From Methylovorus mays (GTDB taxonomy: Bacteria; Pseudomonadota; Gammaproteobacteria; Burkholderiales; Methylophilaceae), in the NCBI RefSeq assembly GCF_020531915.1, contig NZ_JAJAVG010000003.1, positions 248,001 through 312,000 of the forward strand: a DNA stretch of 64,000 nucleotides, in the 5' to 3' direction. A program made the position numbers and the translations under genes. Position 1 is the first letter of the stretch, and every line of letters begins with the position of its first letter. This document shows positions 15,993 through 28,748 of the stretch, in pieces. Under the pieces are notes generated by a model. That model was not told the DNA's origin. It saw nothing but the letters and a program-made list of their open reading frames with translations, and made no database searches.

Positions 15993-16394
15993 ATGGCTAC
16001 TCAAGTGATTACCGTCAAGCAGCAGATTCGTGCTGCGCAGATGTTTACCTTCTTTTCCATCATCGCGGTGCTTTTGTTGCCAGCGATTATCCCGATGCTG
16101 TTATGGCTGGCGGCCTCGATCTTTGTATACGCGGCGGCGGCCAATCACCCCAATCCCAAGATTTGTGATTACATCCGTTTCTCTGGATACCGCTTTTACG
16201 GCGTGGTGGGCACGCTGGTCGTGATTCTGAATTTTAGTCCCCAACTAGCGAAAATGGCAGGCGGCTGGCCGCATTTGATGGGTTATATCTGGTTGGGATG
16301 CTTTCTGGTGGTAGTGCCTTTGGGCGTGCGGGATTTACTGCGCGCGAAGAATGATTCCTGGCAAGAAATGAATGTAGAGGTAGACAATGCTTGA
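15993..16394 (+). CDS. small integral membrane protein heading the biotin operon
   Basis: A 133-residue protein of unknown function. Three hydrophobic segments are visible: about 18-50 (long enough to be a hairpin pair, [26 protein letters not shown] as two stretches), 69-83, and 95-112. The C-terminus is polar and acidic. It is first after the promoter and its last 8 bases overlap the bioB start, so it is cotranslated with biotin synthesis. I do not recognise it; it is not BioY or BioN-like in length or motif. It could be a passenger, or a membrane partner connected to pimeloyl or biotin supply, which is speculation. Confidence 0.75.
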   Translation: MATQVITVKQQIRAAQMFTFFSIIAVLLLPAIIPMLLWLAASIFVYAAAANHPNPKICDYIRFSGYRFYGVVGTLVVILNFSPQLAKMAGGWPHLMGYIWLGCFLVVVPLGVRDLLRAKNDSWQEMNVEVDNA

Positions 16395-17379
16395 AGTTGC
16401 AGTGGATGCGAACAGCATCAAGAAAAACACACCGGTCGTCGAAGCTGAAAAACGCTGGACGGTCGCCCAGATTGTTGAGCTGTTTGAAATGCCCTTCAGT
16501 GATCTGATTCACCGGGCACAAACCGTGCACCGCCAGAATTTTGACCCGAATGCCGTGCAGGTCAGCACACTGCTGTCGATCAAGACCGGCGGCTGTTCAG
16601 AAGATTGCGGCTACTGCCCGCAAGCGGCCCGCTACCATACCGATGTTGAAAACGAGCCTTTGATGGCGCTGGATGCCGTGCTGGAAGCCGCCAAGGCCGC
16701 CAAGGAAAATGGCGCCAGCCGTTTCTGCATGGGCGCTGCCTGGCGTAGCCCCAAACAGCGTGACCTTGAGCCTGTGCTCAAGATGATCGCCGAAGTGAAA
16801 GCCATGGGGCTGGAAACCTGCGCCACCCTGGGCATGCTGAAAGACGGCCAGGCCGAACAGCTGAAAGATGCCGGGCTGGATTACTACAACCACAATCTGG
16901 ATACCGCGCCCGAGTTCTATGGCGATGTGATCACTACCCGTACCTATCAAGACCGGCTGGACACGCTGGACCGCGTGCGCGATGCCGATATCAATGTCTG
17001 CTGTGGTGGCATTATCGGCATGGGCGAAAGCCGCGTGCAACGCGCCGGTCTGCTGGCGCAACTTGCCAATATGGAACGCCCACCGGAAAGTGTGCCGATC
17101 AACCTGCTGACCCAGGTCGAAGGCACGCCATTGCACGGGACTGATGAGCTCGATCCTTTCGAGTTTGTGCGCACCATCGCCGCTGCCCGCATTACCATGC
17201 CCGGCAGTTATGTCCGTCTGTCTGCAGGCCGTCAAAGCATGCATGAGGGAATCCAGGCCCTGTGCTTTATTGCTGGCGCCAATTCCATTTTCTACGGCGA
17301 AAAGCTGCTGACGACCGGTAATCCTGAAGCTGAGGCCGACCGTGCGCTGTTCGCCAAGCTGGGCCTGCATCCCGCCTGA
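16387..17379 (+). CDS. bioB: biotin synthase
   Basis: Radical-SAM enzyme that inserts sulfur into dethiobiotin. The 330-residue protein carries the CxxxCxxC cluster motif at Cys70, Cys74 and Cys77 ([12 protein letters not shown]), [24 protein letters not shown] and the [2Fe-2S] region with SAGRQSMH. Two iron-sulfur clusters are expected. The start overlaps the preceding membrane-protein gene by 8 bases. Next comes bioF after 2 bases. Confidence 0.98.
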   Translation: MLEVAVDANSIKKNTPVVEAEKRWTVAQIVELFEMPFSDLIHRAQTVHRQNFDPNAVQVSTLLSIKTGGCSEDCGYCPQAARYHTDVENEPLMALDAVLEAAKAAKENGASRFCMGAAWRSPKQRDLEPVLKMIAEVKAMGLETCATLGMLKDGQAEQLKDAGLDYYNHNLDTAPEFYGDVITTRTYQDRLDTLDRVRDADINVCCGGIIGMGESRVQRAGLLAQLANMERPPESVPINLLTQVEGTPLHGTDELDPFEFVRTIAAARITMPGSYVRLSAGRQSMHEGIQALCFIAGANSIFYGEKLLTTGNPEAEADRALFAKLGLHPA

Positions 17380-17381
17380 TC

Positions 17382-18554
17382 ATGACCTTGCTGGACGACC
17401 TGGCTGCTGAACTGGCAGAGCGCACCTCTGCCGGTTTGCGGCGGCAACGACGGGTTATCCAAGGCCCGCAAACCACAGAGGTGGTGGCAAACGGTAAGCG
17501 CTTGCTATCGTTTGCCAGCAATGATTACCTGGGGTTGGCTAATCATCCTCGCCTGATTTCCGCCATGCAGCAGGCGACGCAAGCCGTAGGTGTTGGCAGT
17601 GGTGCCTCGCACCTCATTACTGGCCATCATGCCTTGCATGAAGAGCTGGAGCAGGCGCTGGCCCGCTTTGTCGGTTTGCCTGCCGCGCTGCTGTTTTCCA
17701 CTGGCTACATGGCCAATATGGGTGTCGTCGCTGCGCTGGTGGGACGTGACGATGCCGTGTTTGCCGACAAGCTCAACCATGCTTCGCTGAATGATGCCGT
17801 GGTATTGTCGCGTGCTGAATTCAAGCGCTATCCGCATCAGGACCTGCCCGCACTGGAATCGATGCTCGCCGCCAGTCGCGCGCGGCGCAAGCTGGTGCTG
17901 GTCGATGCGGTGTTCAGCATGGATGGGGATATCGCGCCGCTGCCGGAAATCCTTGCCCTGTGCGAACGCTACGATGCCTGGCTGATGCTGGACGATGCAC
18001 ATGGCTTTGGCGTGCTGGGCGAGCAGGGGGCGGGCATCCTTGAGCATTTCAATATTACCTCGCCCCGTATTATCTACATGGCAACCCTGGGCAAGGCGGC
18101 GGGCGTGGCGGGAGCATTTGTGGCAGGTGAGCCAGTGCTGATCGATTACCTGCTCCAGCAGGCGCGTACTTATATCTACACTACGGCCAGCCCGGCAGCG
18201 CTGGCCGCTGCGCTGCAGGAGGCCTTGAAGGTCATCCATGATGAACCGCAACGCCGGGCGCATTTGCGGCATCTCATCTCTATCCTTAACGCCCATACGC
18301 CTCGTCGCTGGCAATGGATGCCTTCGGAAACAGCCATACAGCCTTTGCTTGTTGGTGGTAATGATGAGGTATTGCGGCTCAGTGAGTATTTGCTTACACA
18401 TGGGCTGCTGGTGCCTGCCATTCGGCCACCTACGGTTCCCAAAGGCACTGCCCGTTTAAGAATTTCGCTCTCTGCCACCCATAGCGAGCAGGATGTGCAT
18501 ACCTTGATAGACGCGCTGCGCGAAGCAGAGGTTGTGCTGGAGTCTGCCGCGTGA
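17382..18554 (+). CDS. bioF: 8-amino-7-oxononanoate synthase
   Basis: PLP-dependent alpha-oxoamine synthase that condenses pimeloyl-ACP with alanine. The 390-residue protein shows SFASNDYLGLANHP, the VGSGASHLITGHH loop, the PLP-contact LDDAHGFGVLG (204-214) and catalytic Lys238 in MATLGKAAGVAGAF. Start lies 2 bases after the bioB stop and its end overlaps bioH by 4 bases, consistent with tight coupling. Confidence 0.97.
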   Translation: MTLLDDLAAELAERTSAGLRRQRRVIQGPQTTEVVANGKRLLSFASNDYLGLANHPRLISAMQQATQAVGVGSGASHLITGHHALHEELEQALARFVGLPAALLFSTGYMANMGVVAALVGRDDAVFADKLNHASLNDAVVLSRAEFKRYPHQDLPALESMLAASRARRKLVLVDAVFSMDGDIAPLPEILALCERYDAWLMLDDAHGFGVLGEQGAGILEHFNITSPRIIYMATLGKAAGVAGAFVAGEPVLIDYLLQQARTYIYTTASPAALAAALQEALKVIHDEPQRRAHLRHLISILNAHTPRRWQWMPSETAIQPLLVGGNDEVLRLSEYLLTHGLLVPAIRPPTVPKGTARLRISLSATHSEQDVHTLIDALREAEVVLESAA

Positions 18555-19384
18555 GCCTGCATATTGAAATAAAAGGCAGCGGTCAACCGCTGGTGCTGAT
18601 CCATGGCTGGGGCATGCATGGCGGTGTCTGGCAGCCGCTGATCAAAAAACTCAGCCAGCATTACCAGCTTCATATGGTGGATCTGCCTGGCATGGGCCAC
18701 AGCCGTCCGCTGGAGTCTGCGCATCTGCATGCCATTGCTAAGGCATTGGCGGCGCAGTTGCCACCCCATGCCGATATCTGCGGCTGGTCCATGGGCGGTC
18801 TGGTAGCCATGCGTCTGGCCCTCACGCATCCTGAGGTGGTACGGCGCATGATCCTGATCGGCAGTTCACCGCGCTTTGTCAATGTGGAACCCGACAATGC
18901 TGCGTCAGAAAATGGCAGCGTTGACACTTGGTCATACGGCATTGCCGCGGACGTGTTTCATCAATTCGCCAGCCAGGTGAATGCGGATTACCATGCGACG
19001 CTGATCAAGTTCCTGACGCTGCAATGCATGGGTTCCAGCGATGCCCGCGCCACGGTCAAGCAATTGCGCTCGACATTTTCTGAGCGTCCGGTGCCGACGG
19101 CGGGCTCGCTGCAGAAAGCGCTGCATATCCTGCTGGAAAACGACTTGCGTCACGAGATTTCCCATTTGCATAAACCCGTGCTGCTGATCCACGGTGATCG
19201 CGATACGCTGGCCCCGGTGCAAGCAGCGCACTGGTTGTCGCAACACTTGCCATTTGGACGTCTGCGCGTCATTGCCGGCGCTGGCCACGCGCCTTTCCTC
19301 TCGCACCCGGACCAGTTTGTACACGCGATTGACGAATTTCTTGAGCCCGGCAAGGCGAACCATCCCTTAGAGCGTCAGCCATGA
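18551..19384 (+). CDS. bioH: pimeloyl-ACP methyl ester carboxylesterase
   Basis: Alpha/beta hydrolase that releases pimeloyl-ACP from its methyl ester, ending the BioC-BioH path to the biotin side chain. The 277-residue sequence has the oxyanion region LIHGWGMHGGVW, nucleophile Ser80 in CGWSMGGLVAMRL, the acid in IHGDRDTLAP and the catalytic His in GAGHAPFLSHP. It starts with GTG inside the bioF stop (GTGA) and its end overlaps bioC by ATGA. The presence next to bioC makes the BioH assignment firm compared with generic hydrolases. Confidence 0.95.
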   Translation: MSLHIEIKGSGQPLVLIHGWGMHGGVWQPLIKKLSQHYQLHMVDLPGMGHSRPLESAHLHAIAKALAAQLPPHADICGWSMGGLVAMRLALTHPEVVRRMILIGSSPRFVNVEPDNAASENGSVDTWSYGIAADVFHQFASQVNADYHATLIKFLTLQCMGSSDARATVKQLRSTFSERPVPTAGSLQKALHILLENDLRHEISHLHKPVLLIHGDRDTLAPVQAAHWLSQHLPFGRLRVIAGAGHAPFLSHPDQFVHAIDEFLEPGKANHPLERQP

Positions 19385-20271
19385 CGACGGATGCTTACCT
19401 GATAGACAAGGCCCGCGTGCGCCGTTCGTTTGACCGGGCGGCTGGCACCTATGATGCGGCGGCCCTGCTGCAACGGGAAGTGCGCGAGCGCATGCTGCAG
19501 CGGCTGGATCTGGTCAAACTGACTCCTCAGGCGGTACTGGATGCAGGTTGTGGGACAGGGCATGCCAGTGCAGCCTTGTCCGCCCGCTATCGTCAGAGTC
19601 AGGTGATCTCGCTGGATATCGCCATGGGCATGCTCAAAAAGACCATGGCGGCGCGCTCGCTGGTGCAACGGCTGTTTGGCTTTGACCGGCGCCATGCGGT
19701 GTGTGCGGATATTGAACGCCTGCCGCTGGCAGCCGCCAGCATGGATCTGGTGTGGTCCAACATGGCGATTCAATGGTGCAATGATCTTGATCAGGCGTTT
19801 GGCGAGATGCAGCGCGTGTTGAAGCCGGAAGGGCTGCTGATGTTCAGCACGCTGGGGCCGGACACCCTGAAAGAACTGCGCGCAGCGACGCGTCTGGATG
19901 ACAGCCATGTCACCGTTAGTCGCTTTATCGATATGCATGACATAGGCGATGCCCTGGTGCGGGCGGGTTTCAATGCGCCGGTGCTGGATGTGGAGTATTT
20001 CGAGCTGACCTATGATGACGTCATGGGCGTGATGCGTGACCTCAAGGCCATCGGTGCTCACAACGCGGCTGAAGGCCGCCATCGTGGCTTGCAGGGGCGG
20101 GGCTTTTTGCAGCAGGTGCAGGCACGCTATGAATCTTTCCGGCGCGATGGCAAGTTGCCTGCCACATACGAGGTGATCTACGGCCATGCCTGGAAACCCC
20201 AGCCGCGAGTGGCGCTGCCAGATGGGCTGTCGCCTGTGCAGTTTCGTCCACGCACATCCTCTTCCACATAA
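19381..20271 (+). CDS. bioC: malonyl-ACP O-methyltransferase
   Basis: SAM-dependent methyltransferase that caps malonyl-ACP so that fatty-acid synthase can elongate it to pimeloyl methyl ester. The 296-residue protein begins with VRRSFDRAAGTYDAAA, a signature of BioC, followed by the SAM motif VLDAGCGTGHASAAL and WSNMAIQWCNDL. TLGPDTLKELR is another BioC marker. It overlaps bioH by 4 bases and is followed by bioD after 17 bases. Confidence 0.95.
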   Translation: MTTDAYLIDKARVRRSFDRAAGTYDAAALLQREVRERMLQRLDLVKLTPQAVLDAGCGTGHASAALSARYRQSQVISLDIAMGMLKKTMAARSLVQRLFGFDRRHAVCADIERLPLAAASMDLVWSNMAIQWCNDLDQAFGEMQRVLKPEGLLMFSTLGPDTLKELRAATRLDDSHVTVSRFIDMHDIGDALVRAGFNAPVLDVEYFELTYDDVMGVMRDLKAIGAHNAAEGRHRGLQGRGFLQQVQARYESFRRDGKLPATYEVIYGHAWKPQPRVALPDGLSPVQFRPRTSSST

Positions 20272-20288
20272 ACGTCCTGATTCACCAG

Positions 20289-21017
20289 ATGCAGAATACT
20301 CCCAATAACAGCAAGGCCTGGTTTGTGACCGGCACGGATACCGGCGTTGGCAAGACCCTGATCTCCAGTGCGCTGGTGCATGGCTTTGCTGCCCAGGGCA
20401 TGCGCTCGGTTGGCATGAAGCCGGTAGCGGCCGGCTGTGAGTGGCGTGATGGCGAGCTGCACAATGACGATGTCGCCATGCTGCGGGCGGCCAGCAATCT
20501 GCAGATGGCGCGGGAGCGTATCAACCCGTATGCCTTTATTCCGCCTGTTGCGCCACATATCGCGGCGCAGCAGGCCAATACCCCGATTGTGCTTGACGTG
20601 CTGCTGCAGAGGTTTCACGACCTGGAGGCCGAGGCGGAGCGTGTGATTGTGGAAGGAGTAGGCGGCTTTTGCGTGCCGCTGGGCGAGACGCTGGATACGG
20701 CTGACCTTGCTGTGGCCCTGGGCTTGCCTGTTATCCTGGTGGTGGGCTTGCGACTCGGTTGCCTGAATCATGCCTTGCTGACACAGGAAGCCATCGTGTC
20801 GCGAGGCTTGCGCCTGCAGGGCTGGGTGGGCAACCGCATTGATCCCGACATGGCGATGCCGCAGGAAAACATCGCCGCCTTGCAGCAACGGCTACAGGCG
20901 CCTTGTCTGGGGATGGTGCCGTGGCAGGCTGGGGCCAGTTCTGATGTATCGACTTCGCATCAGCCGGATTTTCGGCAGGTGAGTGCTCTGCTTGATCTCG
21001 CATTGCTGACGGATTGA
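20289..21017 (+). CDS. bioD: dethiobiotin synthetase
   Basis: ATP-dependent ring closure of diaminopelargonate with CO2. The 242-residue protein has the P-loop FVTGTDTGVGKTLISSAL near residues 12-29, the substrate lysine in GMKPVAAG, the NPYAFIPPVAPHIAA segment and VEGVGGFCVPL. It is the last gene of the plus-strand biotin operon; bioA, which makes its substrate, is not in this window. Converges with nadD; two small hairpins without clear T-runs lie between. Confidence 0.97.
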   Translation: MQNTPNNSKAWFVTGTDTGVGKTLISSALVHGFAAQGMRSVGMKPVAAGCEWRDGELHNDDVAMLRAASNLQMARERINPYAFIPPVAPHIAAQQANTPIVLDVLLQRFHDLEAEAERVIVEGVGGFCVPLGETLDTADLAVALGLPVILVVGLRLGCLNHALLTQEAIVSRGLRLQGWVGNRIDPDMAMPQENIAALQQRLQAPCLGMVPWQAGASSDVSTSHQPDFRQVSALLDLALLTD

Positions 21018-21029
21018 TCACAGCTGCTT

Positions 21030-21078
21030 AGGCCTGGCGTTTGCCAAGCCTCATTCTCTATAACTGCCCTGACGGCAG
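21030..21078. terminator. weak paired hairpins between convergent bioD and nadD
   Basis: AGGCCTGGC/GCCAAGCCT (21030-21038 with 21043-21051, one mismatch) and CTGCC/GGCAG (21064-21068 with 21074-21078) lie in the 64-bp convergent gap. Neither has a good T-run, so termination is only suggested by position. Confidence 0.35.
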
Positions 21079-21081
21079 TCT

Positions 21082-21744
21082 TCAGGCGTTATCCCGATAA
21101 AGCTTGTGCTGATTGATGTATGCCAGCACGCTGTCTGGCAGCAGATAGCGCACGCTCAAGCCTTGCTCCAGCGTGGCGCGGATATGGGTCGCTGAAATGT
21201 CCAGCGCGGTGATGTCCTGCAGGTAAATATGTCCGGCGGGTTTCTGGTGCAAGCGGGCGGTGTCGTGGGTCTGGCGTTTGCCGAGCAGGCTGCGTAGCTC
21301 CGGGCTAAGGTCGGCATGGATTTCGGCCGGGCCGGGCCGATAGGCTACGACCAGGTGACAATACTCCAGCAACTCTTGCCAGCGATGCCAGCTGGATAAA
21401 CCCAAAAAGGCATCGCTGCCCAGCAGCCAGCATAGGGATACGCGCTCTCCCAGTTCGGCTCTCAGCGATATCAGGGAATCAATGGTGTAAGAGTGCCCGG
21501 AGCGCTCCAGCTCGCGTGTATCCACCACAAAACGTGGATTGCCCGCGATGCCCAGCTGTACCATGGCAACGCGATGCACCGAGCTAACCTCGGGCTCCGC
21601 GCGGTGCGGCGGATGCGCAGCAGGCATAAAGCGCACCTGCTCCAGGCCTATGGCATCGGCCAGCTCCTCCGCCATGCGCAGGTGACCCAGATGCAGTGGG
21701 TTGAAGGTGCCGCCCAGGATACCGATGACTGCAGGGGATTTCAT
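21082..21744 (-). CDS. nadD: nicotinate-nucleotide adenylyltransferase
   Basis: Makes deamido-NAD from nicotinate mononucleotide and ATP. The 220-residue protein has the nucleotidyltransferase motif GILGGTFNPLHLGHLRMAEE and the second motif DISATHIRATLEQG, with LLGSDAFLGLSSW between. It is the last gene of a minus-strand series leuS-lptE-holA-proA-nadD, separated from proA by 27 bp. In many proteobacteria nadD is followed by rsfS and rlmH; here it is followed instead by the convergent biotin operon. Confidence 0.96.
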   Translation of the reverse strand: MKSPAVIGILGGTFNPLHLGHLRMAEELADAIGLEQVRFMPAAHPPHRAEPEVSSVHRVAMVQLGIAGNPRFVVDTRELERSGHSYTIDSLISLRAELGERVSLCWLLGSDAFLGLSSWHRWQELLEYCHLVVAYRPGPAEIHADLSPELRSLLGKRQTHDTARLHQKPAGHIYLQDITALDISATHIRATLEQGLSVRYLLPDSVLAYINQHKLYRDNA

Positions 21745-21771
21745 GGGCGGCGTTTCATGTGGGATGGAGGA

Positions 21772-23028
21772 TCAGGCCCGAACCTGGCCGTCGCCAAATA
21801 CCACGTACTTGAGCGAGGTCAGCCCCTCAAGACCTACAGGTCCCCGCGCATGCAGTTTGTCGGTCGAGATGCCGATTTCGGCGCCCAGGCCATATTCAAA
21901 GCCATCGGCAAAGCGTGGCGATGTATTGACCATGACGCTGCTGGAATCCACTTCGCGCAGGAACTGCCGCGCACGGGTGTAGTTCTCCGTGACGATGGCT
22001 TCAGTATGCTGCGATGAATAGTGGTTGATATGGGCAATCGCCTCATCTACATCGTTGACCACCTTGCACGAAATGATCGCGGCCAGATATTCCGTGTAGT
22101 AATCCTCTTCGGTAGCGACGTTGGCTTCTGGCACCAGGGCACGCGTTTCATCGCAGCCACGAATTTCCACGCCTTTGGCTGTCAGCATGGCCGCCAGTTT
22201 TGGCAGGGCTTCAGCGGCAATGCCGCGCGCGACCAGTAATGATTCCGCCGTGTTGCAGGTGCCCAGACGCTGGGTCTTGGCATTTTCCAGGATGCGCACC
22301 GCTTTATCGAGGTCGGCGCTGTCATCCACATACACATGGCAATTGCCATCCAGATGCTTGATGACGGGAATGCGTGCTTCGTTCGAGATGCGCTCAATCA
22401 GGCCCTTGCCACCGCGTGGCACAATCACATCCACGTATTCTTTCATGGTGATCAACTCGCCCACGGCGGCACGGTCCGTGGTTTCCACCACTTGTACGGC
22501 CGCGGCAGGCAGGCCTGCAGCGTGCAGGCCTTCGTGCACCAGCTTGGCCAGGGCACGGTTGCACTCAATGGCTTCGGAGCCGCCGCGCAGGATGGCGGCA
22601 TTGCCGGACTTGATGCACAGCCCGGCCGCATCCACTGTCACATTGGGACGTGCCTCGTAAATGATGCCGATGACGCCCAGTGGCACCCGCATGCGCCCGA
22701 TCTGGATGCCAGAAGGCCGGTATTTGAAATCGGACATTTCGCCGATAGGGTCGGGCAGGGAGGCGATCTGCTCCAGCCCCTCTGCCATGGTGGCGATGGA
22801 TTTTTCGCTCAAGGCCAGGCGATCCAGCATGGCGGCTTCCATGCCATTTGCCTTGGCGCGATCCAGATCCGCCTGGTTGGCGGCCAGCAGGGCCGCCTGA
22901 TGACGCCGTATGGCCTGGGCAATGGTGACCAAGGCCAGGTTCTTGGTATTAGTGTCAGCACGTGCCATGGCACGCGATGCCTGCCGTGCCTGCTGACCTA
23001 CCTGCTGCATGTAATGTTTGATATCCAT
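21772..23028 (-). CDS. proA: gamma-glutamyl phosphate reductase
   Basis: NADPH-dependent second step of proline synthesis. The 418-residue aldehyde-dehydrogenase-fold protein shows [41 protein letters not shown], catalytic Cys in [13 protein letters not shown] and the C-terminal [20 protein letters not shown] pattern (with NTSPRF here). proB is not adjacent. It lies between holA (34-bp gap) and nadD on the minus strand. Confidence 0.97.
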   Translation of the reverse strand: MDIKHYMQQVGQQARQASRAMARADTNTKNLALVTIAQAIRRHQAALLAANQADLDRAKANGMEAAMLDRLALSEKSIATMAEGLEQIASLPDPIGEMSDFKYRPSGIQIGRMRVPLGVIGIIYEARPNVTVDAAGLCIKSGNAAILRGGSEAIECNRALAKLVHEGLHAAGLPAAAVQVVETTDRAAVGELITMKEYVDVIVPRGGKGLIERISNEARIPVIKHLDGNCHVYVDDSADLDKAVRILENAKTQRLGTCNTAESLLVARGIAAEALPKLAAMLTAKGVEIRGCDETRALVPEANVATEEDYYTEYLAAIISCKVVNDVDEAIAHINHYSSQHTEAIVTENYTRARQFLREVDSSSVMVNTSPRFADGFEYGLGAEIGISTDKLHARGPVGLEGLTSLKYVVFGDGQVRA

Positions 23029-23062
23029 GGTGTCCTCTATGCTGCCTGAGCAGAATGTTTTT

Positions 23063-24091
23063 TTAAGTGCGCCGTGCTGCGCGGCTGCTTACTTTTGCCA
23101 GGCCGAAGCACAGGCGTGATATTTCCAGCCAGGCATCCTGACGGATCAGGCCCTTGGCGGTCTTGTCGATCTCGGCCAGCTTGTGCAAGGCGGCTTGCAG
23201 TTGCCGCAGACTCAGTCTCGCCAGCGCTCGTCGGGTCAGGGCCTGCCTGTCGCCGTAAATCCGTGCTTGCTGCATGGCCTGGTTCAGATTCTCGCCGCGC
23301 GTCTCGGCTTCTTTCACGCGTACCAGCGGTCTCAGCACCCACAGCAGCGGATTCATCACCGCAATAGGTTGTACGCCTTCATCCCGCAAGCCTTGCAGTA
23401 TCCGCACAGTGCGCTCGGTATCACCGGCCAGCACGGCTTCGCCAAGTTGAAACGCATCGTAGCGCGACACATTCAACACGGCGTCGCGCACGGCTTCTGC
23501 AGCGAGCGCTCCTGGCGGATACAGGAGCCCCAGCTTCTGGATTTCCTGATGCGCGGCCAGGAGATTGCCTTCGACCTGATGCGCCAGAAACTCCAGCGTG
23601 GCCAGATCTGTTTCCTGCTGCTGCAGGGCCAGTCTGCGCGCAATCCATTGCGGTAGCTGAGCAGCCTCCACTTCCTGCAAGGTCAGGGTGACGGCCGCAT
23701 TTTCAAGGGCACTGAACCAGGCACTGTTTTTACCATCGCGATCCAGCTTGGGCAGGATGATGATGGTGACCGCATCGGGCAGAGGTTTTGCGGCCATCGC
23801 CTGCAATGCCTTGCCGCCATCAGTGCCAGGTTTGCCAGAAGGAATATGCAATTCTAGTATGCGCTGGCTGGCAAACAGGGAAATTGACTGGCCAAATGCC
23901 GTAATCTGCTGCCAGTTGAAATTGCGTTCCACGGTCAGGCTGGTGCGCTCATCAAAGCCCAGCGCACGTGCCTTGGCACGTATGGCATCCAGACATTCGC
24001 GTTGCGCCAAAGGTTCGTCGCCCGTCAGCACATAGATGGGCTCCAGGCCCTTTTCAAGATGCTTGGCGAGTTGCTCTGCCGGTAGACGCAT
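23063..24091 (-). CDS. holA: DNA polymerase III subunit delta
   Basis: Clamp-loader subunit that opens the beta clamp. The 342-residue sequence begins [38 protein letters not shown], here split into its recognisable [10 protein letters not shown] core, followed by [19 protein letters not shown] and the C-terminal collar region with [10 protein letters not shown]-like and DKTAKGL motifs. Length and order match HolA. Its start shares one base with the lptE stop, the conserved lptE-holA coupling of proteobacteria. Confidence 0.93.
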   Translation of the reverse strand: MRLPAEQLAKHLEKGLEPIYVLTGDEPLAQRECLDAIRAKARALGFDERTSLTVERNFNWQQITAFGQSISLFASQRILELHIPSGKPGTDGGKALQAMAAKPLPDAVTIIILPKLDRDGKNSAWFSALENAAVTLTLQEVEAAQLPQWIARRLALQQQETDLATLEFLAHQVEGNLLAAHQEIQKLGLLYPPGALAAEAVRDAVLNVSRYDAFQLGEAVLAGDTERTVRILQGLRDEGVQPIAVMNPLLWVLRPLVRVKEAETRGENLNQAMQQARIYGDRQALTRRALARLSLRQLQAALHKLAEIDKTAKGLIRQDAWLEISRLCFGLAKVSSRAARRT

Positions 24092-24639
24092 CAGAGCTTG
24101 GGCGCTTGCAGGTTGCCCGGTTTTTGCACCACCAGGCGACGCAACAGTTCGCGTGTCGCGTCTGTGCGCATGTCATCATAAAGCCGCAACTCTTCGCCCT
24201 GTTTCGCCAGCAGTTCAGCATCGCTATAGGAGTAGTCACGGCGCTGCTCGATCATTTGTTCCGGTCCCCAGACATCGCTGTCCGGGTCTTTCAGACGAAA
24301 GTAAACACGGTAGTAAAGATCAAACTCACGAACCAGACCGGTACCGCTCAAGGACAGAATGCGTTTTTCTGTTTTTTCGCCGATCATCTCCAGCATCAGT
24401 TGGGATTTTTCCTTGTCCTGCACAACGGTTACGCCATTGATGGCCAGGGATTTTTTCAAGGGCTTGTCTATGCTGGTTTTTGCGCCCTGCATGTAGAGAT
24501 TCTTGAATGCCAGGTTGGCGGTGCCACGCATCTGAAAACCGCAGCCGGCCAGCACCAGACTGATCAGCAAGAGCAGTACGGAGAGGCCGGAAAATCCGGA
24601 GCCAATAAAAGGGTTAACGCCGTTACGCATTCTGTGCAT
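24091..24639 (-). CDS. lptE: LPS-assembly lipoprotein LptE
   Basis: Outer-membrane lipoprotein that plugs the LptD barrel and helps insert lipopolysaccharide. The 182-residue protein has a lipoprotein signal with lipobox LAGC and continues GFQMRGTANLAFKNLYM, typical of LptE/RlpB. The C-terminus is rich in charged helix (RRDYSYSDAELLAKQGEE). It is 3 bases after leuS and overlaps holA by one base. Its partner lptD is about 7 kb away in the same window. Confidence 0.9.
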   Translation of the reverse strand: MHRMRNGVNPFIGSGFSGLSVLLLLISLVLAGCGFQMRGTANLAFKNLYMQGAKTSIDKPLKKSLAINGVTVVQDKEKSQLMLEMIGEKTEKRILSLSGTGLVREFDLYYRVYFRLKDPDSDVWGPEQMIEQRRDYSYSDAELLAKQGEELRLYDDMRTDATRELLRRLVVQKPGNLQAPKL

Positions 24640-24642
24640 GGA

Positions 24643-27147
<2,505 letters not shown>

Positions 27148-27160
27148 TTATAAAGCTAAA

Positions 27161-27190
27161 ATTATACCTTGAAGCCGTAGGCCATGTCAG
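27161..27190 (-). promoter_or_regulatory. sigma-70 promoter of leuS
   Basis: On the minus strand CTGACA (27185-27190) is followed after 18 bp by a perfect TATAAT (27161-27166), 38 bp before the leuS start codon. Confidence 0.7.
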
Positions 27191-27230
27191 ACTGCGGCGT
27201 AAAAACATGCGCTTGCATGCGCCATGAAAA

Positions 27231-27254
27231 AAAGCCCGCGCAAGCGGGCTTTTT
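27231..27254 (-). terminator. intrinsic terminator after adk
   Basis: A 9-bp stem (27231-27239 with 27244-27252) with a 4-nt loop is followed on the minus strand by a run of seven T (plus-strand A-run 27227-27233). It is 28 bp downstream of the adk stop and upstream of the leuS promoter. Confidence 0.88.
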
Positions 27255-27281
27255 GCTGAAACGCAAGATGCAGTAAACAGC

Positions 27282-27983
<702 letters not shown>

Positions 27984-27986
<3 letters not shown>

Positions 27987-28748
27987 AACGAGGTAGTTGG
28001 CGATGCTGACAAATGCCGAGAGCGGCAGATTTTCTGCGCGCCACTGCGAATCGATGCCCAGCGCTTCAAAGCCTGCGTCATCCAGCAGACCCTTGAGTGT
28101 ATTGCGCAGGGTCTTGCGGCGCTGGCCGAATGCGGTCGCCACCACGCGAGAAAACAGTGCGTAATCCTTGGCTGGAAATGGCAGCTCGGTATGCGGCACG
28201 CAGCGTACAAAGGCGGATTCCACCTTGGGGGCCGGGTCAAAGGCTTCCGGCGGCACGGTGAACAGATATTCCATGTGCAAATGGTATTGCAGCATGACCG
28301 ACAATCGCCCATAAGCCGCGCTCGACGGCTCGGCGACCATGCGCTCGACCACTTCCTTTTGCAGCATGAAGTGCATGTCGATGATGTGATCCACATTGTC
28401 CAGCAGATGAAACAGAATCGGCGTGGAAATGTTGTATGGCAGGTTGCCCACCACGCGTAGCCGGGGAGCGATGCTGGCGAAATCAAACTTCAGCGCATCC
28501 ATGTTGTGGATGGTGACTTTGCCGGGGGCGTAGTGCTTTTCCATCCAGGCGATGATGTCGCGGTCAATTTCCACCACGTGCAGGTTTTCCAGCCGTTGTA
28601 GCAAGGGCTGAGTCAGGGCGCCAAGACCGGGGCCGATTTCGACCATGAGGTCATTCGGTTGCGGGGCGATGGCATTGACCAGGCTGGTGATGATGGCCTG
28701 GTCGGTGAGAAAGTTCTGGCCGAAGCGTTTTTTTGCTACATGTTTCAT
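27984..28748 (-). CDS. rsmA: 16S rRNA dimethyladenosine transferase
   Basis: Dimethylates two adjacent adenines in the 3' terminal helix of 16S rRNA (KsgA). The 254-residue protein has KKRFGQNFLTD at the N-terminus, the SAM motif VEIGPGLGALTQPL, NMDALKFDF, and the catalytic NLPYNISTPILF. The start overlaps the pdxA stop by 4 bases. The order lptD-surA-pdxA-rsmA is the conserved proteobacterial operon. Confidence 0.97.
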
